In this document: piece by piece, positions 8,287 to 16,241 of the stretch
Layout of the letters: every line of letters starts with the position of its first letter
Numbering within the stretch: the first letter of the stretch is position 1
Assembly: GCF_900636535.1 (NCBI RefSeq)
Contig: NZ_LR134289.1
Span: 1-64,000 of the forward strand
Source of the DNA: Chryseobacterium gleum
GTDB taxonomy: Bacteria; Bacteroidota; Bacteroidia; Flavobacteriales; Weeksellaceae
Reading direction: 5' to 3'
DNA length: 64,000 nucleotides
The notes under the pieces: generated by a model
The model's input: the letters and a program-made list of their open reading frames with translations, nothing else
Databases searched by the model: none
Told to the model about the DNA's origin: nothing
Program-made: the position numbers and the translations under genes

Positions 8287-9390
8287 ATGGAAAACAAGGA
8301 ACAAACTACTCAAAATACTACACCAACTCCTGCGGAGAATAAAAAAAAGAAAAATAAAACCAATAAAATCAGAGCCATCATTTCCAATATCATCGTTTTT
8401 CTGGTGATCGGTTTCGGACTATTCTGGTTAATTCGTGAATATTTCCATATCGGAAACAAAACTTATACGGAAGCGGCGCAGGTAGAGGAATTTATTAATC
8501 CTATCAATACAAGGGTTTCGGCCTACATCAAAGAAATTAAGTTCATTGAACATCAGCATGTAAAAAAAGGAGATACACTGGTGATACTGGATGACCGTGA
8601 AATCCTTACTCAATTGGGGCAGGCAGAAGCAGCTTATCAGAATGCGATGGCACAAAAAACAGCAACAAGTTCTTCTGTCAATACGGTTTCCAACAATATC
8701 AACGTCATGCAGTCTAATATTGCAGGGGCAAAAGCAAGATTATGGAATGCAGAACAGAATTTAAACCGATATAAAAATCTTCTTGCTGCTGAAGCTGTTA
8801 CCAGACAGCAGTATGATCAGGTAAAAACAGAGTATGATGCACAAAAAGCTGCTTATGAGACTTTAGTCAATCAAAAACAATCTGCCAATCTCTCTACTAC
8901 TGAAGTGAAAAGCAGGCTTGGAATTAATGATGCGGAGATTAAAAGAACGAAATCAGCTCTGGATATGGCGAAAATTAATCTTTCATATACTGTGATTACC
9001 GCACCTTATGATGGAGTAATGGGAAGGAGAACGATTTCTGAAGGACAATTAATCCAGCCTGGGCAACAGGTGGCAACAATCGTTCTGAATGGTCAGAAAT
9101 GGGTAACAGCCAACTTCCTGGAAAGCCAGATGCCGAATATCAGAATCGGTGAGAAAATTTCCATGACAGCAGATGCTTTAGGCGGAAAAAAATTCGAAGG
9201 CGTAGTAACAGCTGTTTCTGCTGCTACCGGGTCACGATATTCAAGTGTGCCTACAGATAATTCTACCGGAAACTTTATTAAAGTACAGCAGAGAATACCT
9301 GTAAGAATAGAGTTTACAGCTTCCAATAAAAAAGAAGATCTGGATAAACTGAGCGCCGGAATGAATATGAATGTGAATATCGGTCAGTAA
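8287..9390 (+). CDS. HlyD/EmrA family periplasmic adaptor subunit
   Basis: 367 residues. A short Lys-rich cytoplasmic tail is followed by one membrane helix (about 32-50, IISNIIVFLVIGFGLFWLI). Next come a split lipoyl half-motif (NTRVSAYIKEIKF and HQHVKKGDTLVILDD), a coiled-coil hairpin (about 110-225) and the second lipoyl half with TVITAPYDGVMGRRTISEGQ. The C-terminal beta-barrel region contains VTANFLESQMPNIRIGE. This is the adaptor that joins an inner membrane EmrB-type pump to TolC. It is operonic with TolC (22 nt gap). Confidence 0.93.
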   Translation: MENKEQTTQNTTPTPAENKKKKNKTNKIRAIISNIIVFLVIGFGLFWLIREYFHIGNKTYTEAAQVEEFINPINTRVSAYIKEIKFIEHQHVKKGDTLVILDDREILTQLGQAEAAYQNAMAQKTATSSSVNTVSNNINVMQSNIAGAKARLWNAEQNLNRYKNLLAAEAVTRQQYDQVKTEYDAQKAAYETLVNQKQSANLSTTEVKSRLGINDAEIKRTKSALDMAKINLSYTVITAPYDGVMGRRTISEGQLIQPGQQVATIVLNGQKWVTANFLESQMPNIRIGEKISMTADALGGKKFEGVVTAVSAATGSRYSSVPTDNSTGNFIKVQQRIPVRIEFTASNKKEDLDKLSAGMNMNVNIGQ

Positions 9391-9498
9391 TTAAAAGATT
9401 TAATCATTGAAAGATTAAAAGATTGGAAATACAGAAACTAAGCTGAAAACTTTCAGCCACTAACTTCTAGTTTCTAACCTCTAACTTCTAAATTCATC

Positions 9499-11090
9499 AT
9501 GTACAACAAAGGATTATATAGTGACTGGGTGCCGAAACCCGTACAGCTTCTGCTGATTGTATTACTGCTTGCCGTGGTAATGCCTATTGGTGGAGTATAT
9601 ACCGGGAATATCAGTTCTCTGGTAAGCGGTACCGGTGCCATGACAGAATATTTTATGTGGGCAAACTACGCTACAACCATCGGGATGGGGCCTGTATGCC
9701 TGTTGTTCTCAGAATCAAAATGAGATTCAAAGTAAGAGACAAGATGGTTTTGCTTCTGGTGCTTTTAGGACTGCTCAGTTATGTGAACGGGACTACCTTA
9801 CAACCTATGATCTTCATATTTACTTCTTTAATGATAGGCTTTATGAAGATGATGGTCACCATAGAGCTGTTTCTTCCATTAATGGTGATGATTGGGAACC
9901 GTGGTGTATTTTATGGCGCTTTCTATACATTTGTACTTGTCATGAATCAAGTGGCTACGTACTATGCTGCAGAGTTCGCTCTTCTTTATAACTGGCAGCA
10001 GTTTTACCTGTTCACGGCAGTTTTATGTTTTATTTTAGCTTTGATACACTGGATTTTTATGCATAACAAATATTTTGCGTTAAAAGTTCCCCTTCATTAT
10101 ATCGATTGGTTAAGTATTTTGCTTTTCATTTCAACTTTTATGTTTTCGGCTTATGTTTATTCATTTGGAAGACAGCAGGATTGGTTCAATTCGAAGAATA
10201 TTATCAATGCAAGTATAGCTGCTTTTGTAAGTTTTGCACTTCTTTCCATCCGTCAGCTAACCTTAAAACGGCCATATCTCTCATTCAAAATTTTTACAAA
10301 GAATAATGTGCAGCACGGATTATTTATGCTTTTTTGGCTGGGAATGTTTTTAGGAACTGCTTCTATTCAGAATACTTTTGCGGTGGGCGTATTGGGGTAT
10401 GATCAATTAACCAATACCAGGTTGAGTTTATTGATGATTCCCGGAATTATCCTCGCCGGAGTTCTGGCAATTTTCTGGTTCAAAAAAGAAAAACCATTGA
10501 AAATGTATATTTTTTCCGGTTTCGCAGCTATGGTTGGATATGCTATTATCATGTATTTTTCTATGGTGCTGGAGTTTAGTTATGACAACTGGTACCTGCC
10601 GATGTTCTTAAAAGGCTACGGAATGTGTTCACTGTTTATTTCCGTATGGTTTTATACGCTGGATAAGCTTGAAATGGACGAAATGCTGGCAGCTATCGGG
10701 CTTGTATTGGTTTGGAGAACTTTCCTTGCTGTAGGAATCTTCTCAACCCTGTACTCTTGGTTTCAGTACCGTTTTCAGGTAACCGCAATTGGAGATCTTG
10801 CTGTTTATATGGACGGAATGACGTTTACTCCTCAGAATGTAGCCGCCAATATGAAAGCCATTCAGCTTAATGCTATTATCATAGCTACCAAAAAGATATT
10901 CGGTTATATTATTTTGGTAGGATTTGGAGTCTTGATTTATGTTGCTACCCATCATTTTGGCGCAAAACGTTTCCAGTATTTCAGATTTGTGAGAGTACTT
11001 GGCGGTAAGTCTGTTATCGCAAGAAGGAGACTTCGTGAAAGAAAAAAATTATTGGAAGAAATAAAAGATGCAGCTGGCCCTGCAGTATAA
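9499..11090 (+). pseudogene. EmrB/DHA2-type MFS efflux pump, frameshifted in a G run
   Basis: Two overlapping frames make one MFS pump. The first (from 9499) encodes MYNKGLYSDWVPKPVQLLL through ATTIGMG and then ends at a stop at 9721. The rest (through 11090) continues in another frame as ACMPVVLRIKMRFKVRDKM and about ten further membrane segments. Adding one G to the run at 9687-9690 (GGGG) restores a continuous 530-residue protein reading IGMGACMPVVL, with no other defect. As written, the gene is disrupted after about 64 residues, and the tripartite pump would lack its inner membrane engine. A homopolymer sequencing error and a real or phase-variable mutation cannot be told apart from the sequence. 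Confidence 0.88.
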
Positions 11091-11111
11091 AAGATAACCT
11101 TGTTTTTCACA

Positions 11112-11147
11112 GTAAAATCCTGGTCCTTCGTTGGGCTGGGATTTTAC
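11112..11147 (+). terminator. Long hairpin after the efflux operon
   Basis: GTAAAATCC (11112-11120) pairs with GGATTTTAC (11139-11147), and the inner bases continue to pair with G-U wobbles up to a TTCGTT loop. The downstream tract is only moderately T-rich, so it may be a terminator or an RNA-stabilising 3' end. Confidence 0.6.
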
Positions 11148-11157
11148 AATTTTAGTA

Positions 11158-11303
11158 GGGAAGCTGGAGGCTGGAAGAGGGAAGCGATAAAAGACGGTTT
11201 ATAGCTTTTGTTGGGTTTAAAATCATTATCTCAAAAGAAGTTAGTGTAACTTTTATGGATTACAGCGCATCAATAACTTCCAGATCCCTTCTTCCAGCTT
11301 CCA
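11158..11303. repeat. Foldback intergenic repeat (GCTGGAGGCTGGAAG family), copy 1
   Basis: The element starts with GGGAAGCTGGAGGCTGGAAG and ends with an approximate reverse complement, CTTCTTCCAGCTTCC. A 23-bp stretch at 11162-11184 is identical to one at 44377-44399 after a different gene. With the terminator upstream and the TonB receptor promoter downstream it fills most of the 312-bp gap; no gene was found in it. Confidence 0.7.
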
Positions 11304-11366
11304 TTTTTTTACCAAAAAGGTAAAAAATTTCATGTTTGGTTATTTTTATTCTTTCTAAATAAGAAT

Positions 11367-11374
11367 TATATTTG
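11367..11374 (+). promoter_or_regulatory. Probable -7 promoter box of the siderophore receptor gene
   Basis: TATATTTG matches TAnnTTTG exactly and lies 28 nt before the start codon. No TTTG is found at the usual 19-21 nt upstream, so the -33 half is weak. No Fur box was recognised with confidence. Confidence 0.45.
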
Positions 11375-11402
11375 CGGCATTATAAAACGTTGAATAGAAA
11401 GA

Positions 11403-13613
11403 ATGAAAAAGCAGTACGCGTTCATAGGTCTTTTAGTTTCGGGAGTGATGTTTTCCCAGACCGTTAAAGATTCTATTGCCTCTAAAGATATTGAAGATGT
11501 GGTGATCGTAGCCTCCAGAAAACCTACAAAAATCTCTGAAGTTCCGGGAACGGTTTGGGTAGTACAGAAAGAAAAGATCCGGGAGCAGGCGAAAAGTGGA
11601 GTTCCTATCAAAGAAATGTTGTCAATCCTGATTCCTTCTATGGATATCGGTCCACAAGGAAGAACCAACTACGGACAGAATATGAGAGGGCGCTCTGCAC
11701 TGGTAATGATCGACGGAGTTTCTCTGAACAGTATCCGTGCCATAAGCCGTCAGCTGGACGCGATTGATCCTTTTAATATTGAAAGAATTGAAGTGCTTTC
11801 AGGGGCAAGTTCAATCTATGGAGGTAATGCTACCGGCGGAATCATCAATATTATCACAAAGACACCTTCCAAAAAAGGGATCAGCGGAGAGACAGAACTG
11901 GGAGTGCGTACAGGATTTATGGGGAAAGATGACCACGATTTCCGTGCCGCTCAGTCTATTGCTGCAAAAGGAGATAAGTTCTTCGGAAGACTGGGAATAG
12001 CTTATCAGCAGAATGGAGGGGTATATGGTGCAGATCAGAAACAGCTTTTTACCGATATTACCCAGACAGACCTTCAGTATAACCAGTCGGTTGATATCCT
12101 GGCAACAGGCGGTTATCAGTTTAACAATAAGCATAAAATAACAGCCTCTGTTCAGTATTACAATTCTAAATTTAATGGAGACAGAAGTTTATATTTAGGT
12201 GAAAACTTAAGTGCTTTCACTACAAAAAATCCTTCTTTACTGGAAATGAGAGATGGCTTCTCATCCGATAAAAATGTAGGAACAGAACGTTATATGGCAA
12301 CCGTAGCATATAACGGAAACGGAATTTTAGGCGGACAGGACCTATATGTACAGCTGGCAACCCGCGGCGAAAAATTAGGATTTTATCCATTCCCGGGAAA
12401 TGTTACCTTACAGACAGGGAAAATACCATACATGTCCTCATCCCAGCAGGATACTTATTATTCCGGGATTAAAGCTTTATTATCAAAATCATGGCGCGGA
12501 CTGAACGTTACGTATGGAGCAGATTTTGATTTTGAAAAATTTGAAGGAACTCAATCTGTTTATGACATTGCAAAGACAATGTCCAGCGGAGGTTTAATCA
12601 ATGAAACAAAATACAGCCTTGGCAGATACCCAACCAACCATTCACAAAGTTACGCAGGATATGTTCAGGCAAAATATAACATTCTTCCAAAACTGCAGTT
12701 GAATGCAGGAATCCGTTATCAGCATATCAACGTAAAAATGGACGATTTTGTTGGTTCAGAACAGCAAACACAGGTTGCCATGGGCTATGGAAGTTCAGCA
12801 TCTGTAATTCCTGGTGGTGAAAGTTCTTATAATGTAACATTGGCCAATGCCGGATTGTTATACAAATTTAATGAGCAGCATCAGGTTTGGGGAACCTTTT
12901 CCCAGGGAGCAAGTTTAGCAGATCCCGCCAAGTTTTACGGAATCGGTCAGTATAAGCTTGTAGGAACAAACTGGGATGTCGTATCCAGTATCAATGTGAA
13001 AGAACAACCTTTACAGGCAATCAAAACCAATCAGTTTGAGGTAGGATATCGTGTCAACAGAGGCGGTCTAAGAGCTCAAATTGCCGGTTTCCTGAGCAAT
13101 TCTGATAAAACTGTTGCTGTAGATAAAAAGACGTTCCAGATTCTTGTGAATGATCTGAAATTAAGGAATATAGGAATTGAAGCTGAGGTTTCTTATTCTT
13201 TAAGCAATGGTGTTTATTTCGGGGCCAGCGGACTTTTGATCAAATCTGAAGTAGACAACAAAGGAGAATGGCAGAAGCAGGAGATTTATAATGCTTCTCC
13301 TTCCAAACTGGTAACCTATATCGGGTATAAAATTCAAAACTGGTCATTCAGATTCCAGTCGTTACAGAATTTCAAGCAGAAAGACGAGCTTAATAATGTG
13401 GTGGAAGGCTATAATACTTCAGATCTGATGATGGGATACCGTTTCAACTGGGGAAAATTCAACTTAGGAATTCAGAACCTGTTTAATACCGATTATCAGA
13501 CGATCTGGAGCAAGCGTTCCCAGGTTTTATATGCCACTTACGGACTTCCGGAACTGTTTAATTATAAGGGAAGAGGAAGAACATTCAACCTGTCTTATAC
13601 TTTTGAGTTTTAA
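11403..13613 (+). CDS. TonB-dependent siderophore receptor, IutA-like
   Basis: 736 residues with a signal peptide of about 19 residues. The plug domain (about 30-150) includes ASRKPTKISEVPGTVWVV, LIPSMDIGPQGRTNYGQNM, RGRSALVMIDGVSLN and RIEVLSGASSIYGGNATGG. These segments resemble the ferric aerobactin receptor IutA more than generic receptors. The rest is a 22-strand barrel ending in NLSYTFEF with a terminal Phe. It would import a hydroxamate siderophore using TonB energy. No biosynthesis or ABC import genes are adjacent. Receptor class firm, ligand inferred. Confidence 0.88.
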   Translation: MKKQYAFIGLLVSGVMFSQTVKDSIASKDIEDVVIVASRKPTKISEVPGTVWVVQKEKIREQAKSGVPIKEMLSILIPSMDIGPQGRTNYGQNMRGRSALVMIDGVSLNSIRAISRQLDAIDPFNIERIEVLSGASSIYGGNATGGIINIITKTPSKKGISGETELGVRTGFMGKDDHDFRAAQSIAAKGDKFFGRLGIAYQQNGGVYGADQKQLFTDITQTDLQYNQSVDILATGGYQFNNKHKITASVQYYNSKFNGDRSLYLGENLSAFTTKNPSLLEMRDGFSSDKNVGTERYMATVAYNGNGILGGQDLYVQLATRGEKLGFYPFPGNVTLQTGKIPYMSSSQQDTYYSGIKALLSKSWRGLNVTYGADFDFEKFEGTQSVYDIAKTMSSGGLINETKYSLGRYPTNHSQSYAGYVQAKYNILPKLQLNAGIRYQHINVKMDDFVGSEQQTQVAMGYGSSASVIPGGESSYNVTLANAGLLYKFNEQHQVWGTFSQGASLADPAKFYGIGQYKLVGTNWDVVSSINVKEQPLQAIKTNQFEVGYRVNRGGLRAQIAGFLSNSDKTVAVDKKTFQILVNDLKLRNIGIEAEVSYSLSNGVYFGASGLLIKSEVDNKGEWQKQEIYNASPSKLVTYIGYKIQNWSFRFQSLQNFKQKDELNNVVEGYNTSDLMMGYRFNWGKFNLGIQNLFNTDYQTIWSKRSQVLYATYGLPELFNYKGRGRTFNLSYTFEF

Positions 13614-13618
13614 GAAAT

Positions 13619-13701
13619 GATCAGGATTTAAAATACCCTGATCTGAAAACATATTATATTTCAAATCCGGTTTCTGGGCTTGATCGGAAACCGGATTTGA
13701 A
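13619..13701 (+). terminator. Tandem hairpins after the siderophore receptor
   Basis: A first hairpin pairs GATCAGG (13619-13625) with CCTGATC (13637-13643). A second pairs TTCAAATCCGGTTTC (13660-13674) perfectly with GAAACCGGATTTGAA (13687-13701). The tail after the second is AT-rich rather than a pure T tract. Confidence 0.65.
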
Positions 13702-13759
13702 TTAAAAATCAGTTATGGATAAATTTCAACTAGTTAGTAATCAATAATATAACGTAAGT

Positions 13760-14520
13760 TTCTTTTAACGCTGAGAACGCAAACTTTTAATCCGGCCTGA
13801 AAATAATTTCGTTCGCAAAGGCATTTCATTTAGCTAAGATATTTACTGTTTCATTGCTGAGTGAAACGCCTTAGCGAACTTAAAGAGTGCGCGGTCTCAA
13901 AAGAAATTGCGATCTATTGCGTTATAATAATGTGCCCAAATGCTATCATGAAAATTCTTTTAACGCTGGGACCGCAAAGTTTTTTAATCCGACTTAAAAG
14001 TAATTTCGTTCGCGAAGGCATTTCATTTAGCTAAGATATTATTGTTTGATTGCTGAGTGAAACGCCTTAGCGAACTTAAAGAGTACGCAGTCTCAAAAAA
14101 AATTGCGATCTATTGCGTTATAATAATGTGCCCAAATGCTATCATGAAAATTCTTTTAACGCTGGGACCGCAAAGTTTTTTAATCCGACCTGAAAGTAAT
14201 TTTGTTCGCGAAGGTATTTCATTTAGCTAAGATATTATTGTTTCATTGCTGAGTGAAACGCCTTAGCGAACTTAAAGAGTGCGCGGTCTCAAAAGAAATT
14301 GTGATCTATTGTGTTATAATAATGTGCCCAAATGCTATCATGAAAATTCTTTTAACGCTGGGACCGCAAAGTTTTTTAATCCGACCTGAAAGTAATTTTG
14401 TTCGCGAAGGCATTTCATTTAGCTAAGATATTATTGTTTCATTGCTGAGTGAAACGCCTTCGCGAACTTAAAGAGTACGCGGTCTCAAAAGAAATTGCGA
14501 TCTATTGCGTTATAATAATG
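13760..14520. repeat. Four tandem copies of a ~174-bp palindromic repeat with 22-bp spacers
   Basis: Units begin at 13760, 13955, 14151 and 14347 with TTCTTTTAACGCTG and end with TTATAATAATG; three copies of a spacer TGCCCAAATGCTATCATG plus AAAA (22 bp) separate them, giving a 195-196 bp period. Each unit is a large imperfect palindrome. An inner stem pairs GTTCGCGAAGGC-TTTCA with TGAAACGCCTTAGCGAAC (in unit 2, 14008-14025 with 14058-14075, 16 of 18 matches). Outer matches include GACCGC with GCGGTC. Copies differ by only a few bases, so the expansion looks recent. No coding frame runs through it. The rest of the 1-kb gap holds the receptor terminator and a promoter. Confidence 0.92.
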
Positions 14521-14581
14521 GAACTAACCGCTTTAATGAAAAACAATAAGAGCTTGTAACTCAAAAACCTGAATCACAAAC

Positions 14582-14613
14582 TTTGAACTTTGCATCCCGA
14601 AGACCTATCTTTG
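14582..14613 (+). promoter_or_regulatory. Promoter of the methyltransferase gene, apparently leaderless
   Basis: TTTG (14582-14585), 20 nt, TATCTTTG (14606-14613) is a full consensus match. The chosen ATG is 5 nt beyond the -7 box, which also argues against the upstream in-frame ATG at 14583 that lies inside the promoter. Confidence 0.75.
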
Positions 14614-14618
14614 CACGT

Positions 14619-15323
14619 ATGAAAGATTTAATGGGCAGAGCGATCTGGGATTATTATCATAATGAAAATCCTGAAGATCTGCAGACTGAAACGTCAATTT
14701 CCGAGCTGGATGAGCTTCCGGTGGATTACTTATTCAGAGATTTTGAAGACATGAATGATATAGAGCAGAAAGCACTGCAGTTATCCGAAGGAAAGGTTCT
14801 GGATATTGGTGCAGGGGCTGGTTCTCATTCGTTATACCTTCAGAATGAAAAAAATCTTGATGTGACTGCATTGGATATTTCACCCAAATCTGTTGAGGTT
14901 TGTAAGTTGAGGGGAATTAAAAAAGCGGTTTGTGAAAATATGCTTGATTTTTCCGGTGAAACATTTGATACGATCTTATTGCTGATGAACGGTACCGGAG
15001 TTTTTGAAAGCCTGGCAAAAATTGATACCTATTTTCAGAAGCTGCATACCTTATTGAATGATAAAGGACAGATCCTGATCGACAGTACAGATATTCTTTA
15101 TATGTTCGATCGTGATAAGGATGGTGGAGTATACATTCCTGCAGGCGGATATTATGGAGAACTGGATTATGTGGTGCATTATAAAGGAGAATCTGAAGAA
15201 CCGATTACCTGGCTGTATCTTGACTTTAATACTTTGAAGAACGCTGCCACAAATAATGGTTTTAAAATAGAAAGAGTTTTGAAGGATGAAGATTCCTACC
15301 TGGCAAAGCTCACCAAGAAATAA
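14619..15323 (+). CDS. Class I SAM-dependent methyltransferase
   Basis: 234 residues. The SAM-binding motif I VLDIGAGAG is at 60-68, followed by motif II VTALDISPKSVEVCK and the post-I segment DTILLLMNGTGVFESL. The C-terminal strands include DYVVHYKGESEEPITWLYLD. The substrate is not predictable from the sequence. The start at 14619 is chosen because a promoter box ends 5 nt before it. It stands as a single gene, with a terminator and repeats after it. Confidence 0.88.
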   Translation: MKDLMGRAIWDYYHNENPEDLQTETSISELDELPVDYLFRDFEDMNDIEQKALQLSEGKVLDIGAGAGSHSLYLQNEKNLDVTALDISPKSVEVCKLRGIKKAVCENMLDFSGETFDTILLLMNGTGVFESLAKIDTYFQKLHTLLNDKGQILIDSTDILYMFDRDKDGGVYIPAGGYYGELDYVVHYKGESEEPITWLYLDFNTLKNAATNNGFKIERVLKDEDSYLAKLTKK

Positions 15324-15335
15324 TTACGACAACAA

Positions 15336-15511
15336 GTCATTGCGAGCTGAAAGCGAAGCAATCTCATGAATTTATAAATGGTCATTCTGTACACCGGAAT
15401 GACTTTTTTTTGTACTATTTCCAGCCCCGATAGAAACGGTTACCCCACAGCATGCAGTTGGCTCTTTGCCAGGGGCGAGGAGTAAAAGTGGATAGCGGGA
15501 ATCAGCTCCTT
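15336..15511. repeat. Intergenic repeat remnants around a terminator
   Basis: GTCATTGCGAG (15336-15346) with GAAGCAATCTC (15355-15365) forms an ATTGC/GCAAT foldback of a type I recall as widely dispersed in Bacteroidota. At 15419-15511 a GC-rich block with CCCCGATAGAAACGG and AGTGGATAGCGGGAATC resembles another dispersed Chryseobacterium intergenic repeat. Both recollections need a genome search. No gene was found here. Confidence 0.5.
15381..15411 (+). terminator. Intrinsic terminator after the methyltransferase gene
   Basis: GTCATTC (15381-15387) pairs with GAATGAC (15397-15403) and is followed by T8. Confidence 0.8.
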
Positions 15512-15512
15512 A

Positions 15513-16177
15513 TTATTGTCTGAATATATTGATAACCCTTGCCAGCGGATAAAATGAAAACCACTCCTGAAAATAAAAATAGATCAGAACAGCAGTTCCG
15601 GCACATAAAATCACAGGGAAAATATAAGATTCTGCGCGGTAAGGAAGCTTTTTCGGAGTTGCTAAAACACTGATGATAAGTAAGCTCAAAGCTCCTGCTG
15701 CTATGACCCCAATTTCGGGACTGTATCTGGAAGTGGTACCAAAATTAAAATGAGAAACCAGAACGTACTTCTGAAATATAAAAAAAAGGAAGCCAAATAC
15801 CACCGTAAGAAACGCAGGAAAGTATTTTTGAGTCTGATTAAATTAAGTGCGAGCAGAATAGCTCCGGGAATCGTACTGAAGAGAACACTGCTGACAAAAA
15901 TAGTCATTCGTGCATAAAGCCTGATAGCATCCGGATCTTCTGTAATATGATCTTTCCAGGTTTCTACCTCTTCTGAACGTTTTGCTTCCTCTTCTTCTTT
16001 TTTATGCTGAATCAATTGCTGAACGGCTGTTTTTTCCATCTCGCTGAAAACACGGCCTCTTTCTTCCATAATTTCAAAAGCGGTCTGAACAGCTTCCGGA
16101 ACAAAGCGATTGCCTTCTTTTAGATATCCCTCCAATTCCTGGTTGGAAAGCTTTCTTAAAACACTTTTATTGACCAT
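15513..16177 (-). pseudogene. Membrane protein of unknown function, frameshifted in an A/T run
   Basis: The N-terminal frame starts at 16177 with MVNKSVLRKLSNQELEGYLK, a charged coiled-coil stretch and the membrane segment IFVSSVLFSTIPGAILLALNL. The C-terminal part lies in another frame: VVFGFLFFIFQKYVLVSHF, then two more membrane segments, ending at 15513. On the coding strand the junction reads CTC followed by AAAAA (plus-strand T run 15825-15829). One more A restores LNLIRLKKYFPAFLTVVFGFLFF and a 221-residue protein. As written the first frame runs on with an implausible tail. No family is recognised; the N-terminus resembles short leucine-rich helical domains of other Flavobacterial membrane proteins. 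Confidence 0.8.
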
Positions 16178-16241
16178 AAGTATTATTTAAAAGAAAGGCT
16201 GCTTCTAGTGAAACAGCCTGTTATCTTTATAAGGATTTTAA

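Noticed and set aside
9657-9720. An apparent start MGKLRYNHRDGA for the pump gene in the second frame
   Set aside because: This sequence lies in the wrong frame relative to the conserved text ATTIGMG of the upstream frame; the pump's real N-terminus begins at 9499.
13760-14520. CRISPR array
   Set aside because: The 174-bp repeats are too long and the 22-bp spacers are identical, the reverse of a CRISPR; no cas genes nearby.
15701-15820. A 158-residue protein ending WFLILILVPLPDTVPKLGS on the minus strand
   Set aside because: The last ~40 residues are the continuation in the wrong frame beyond the AAAAA run; the true continuation is VVFGFLFF in the other frame.
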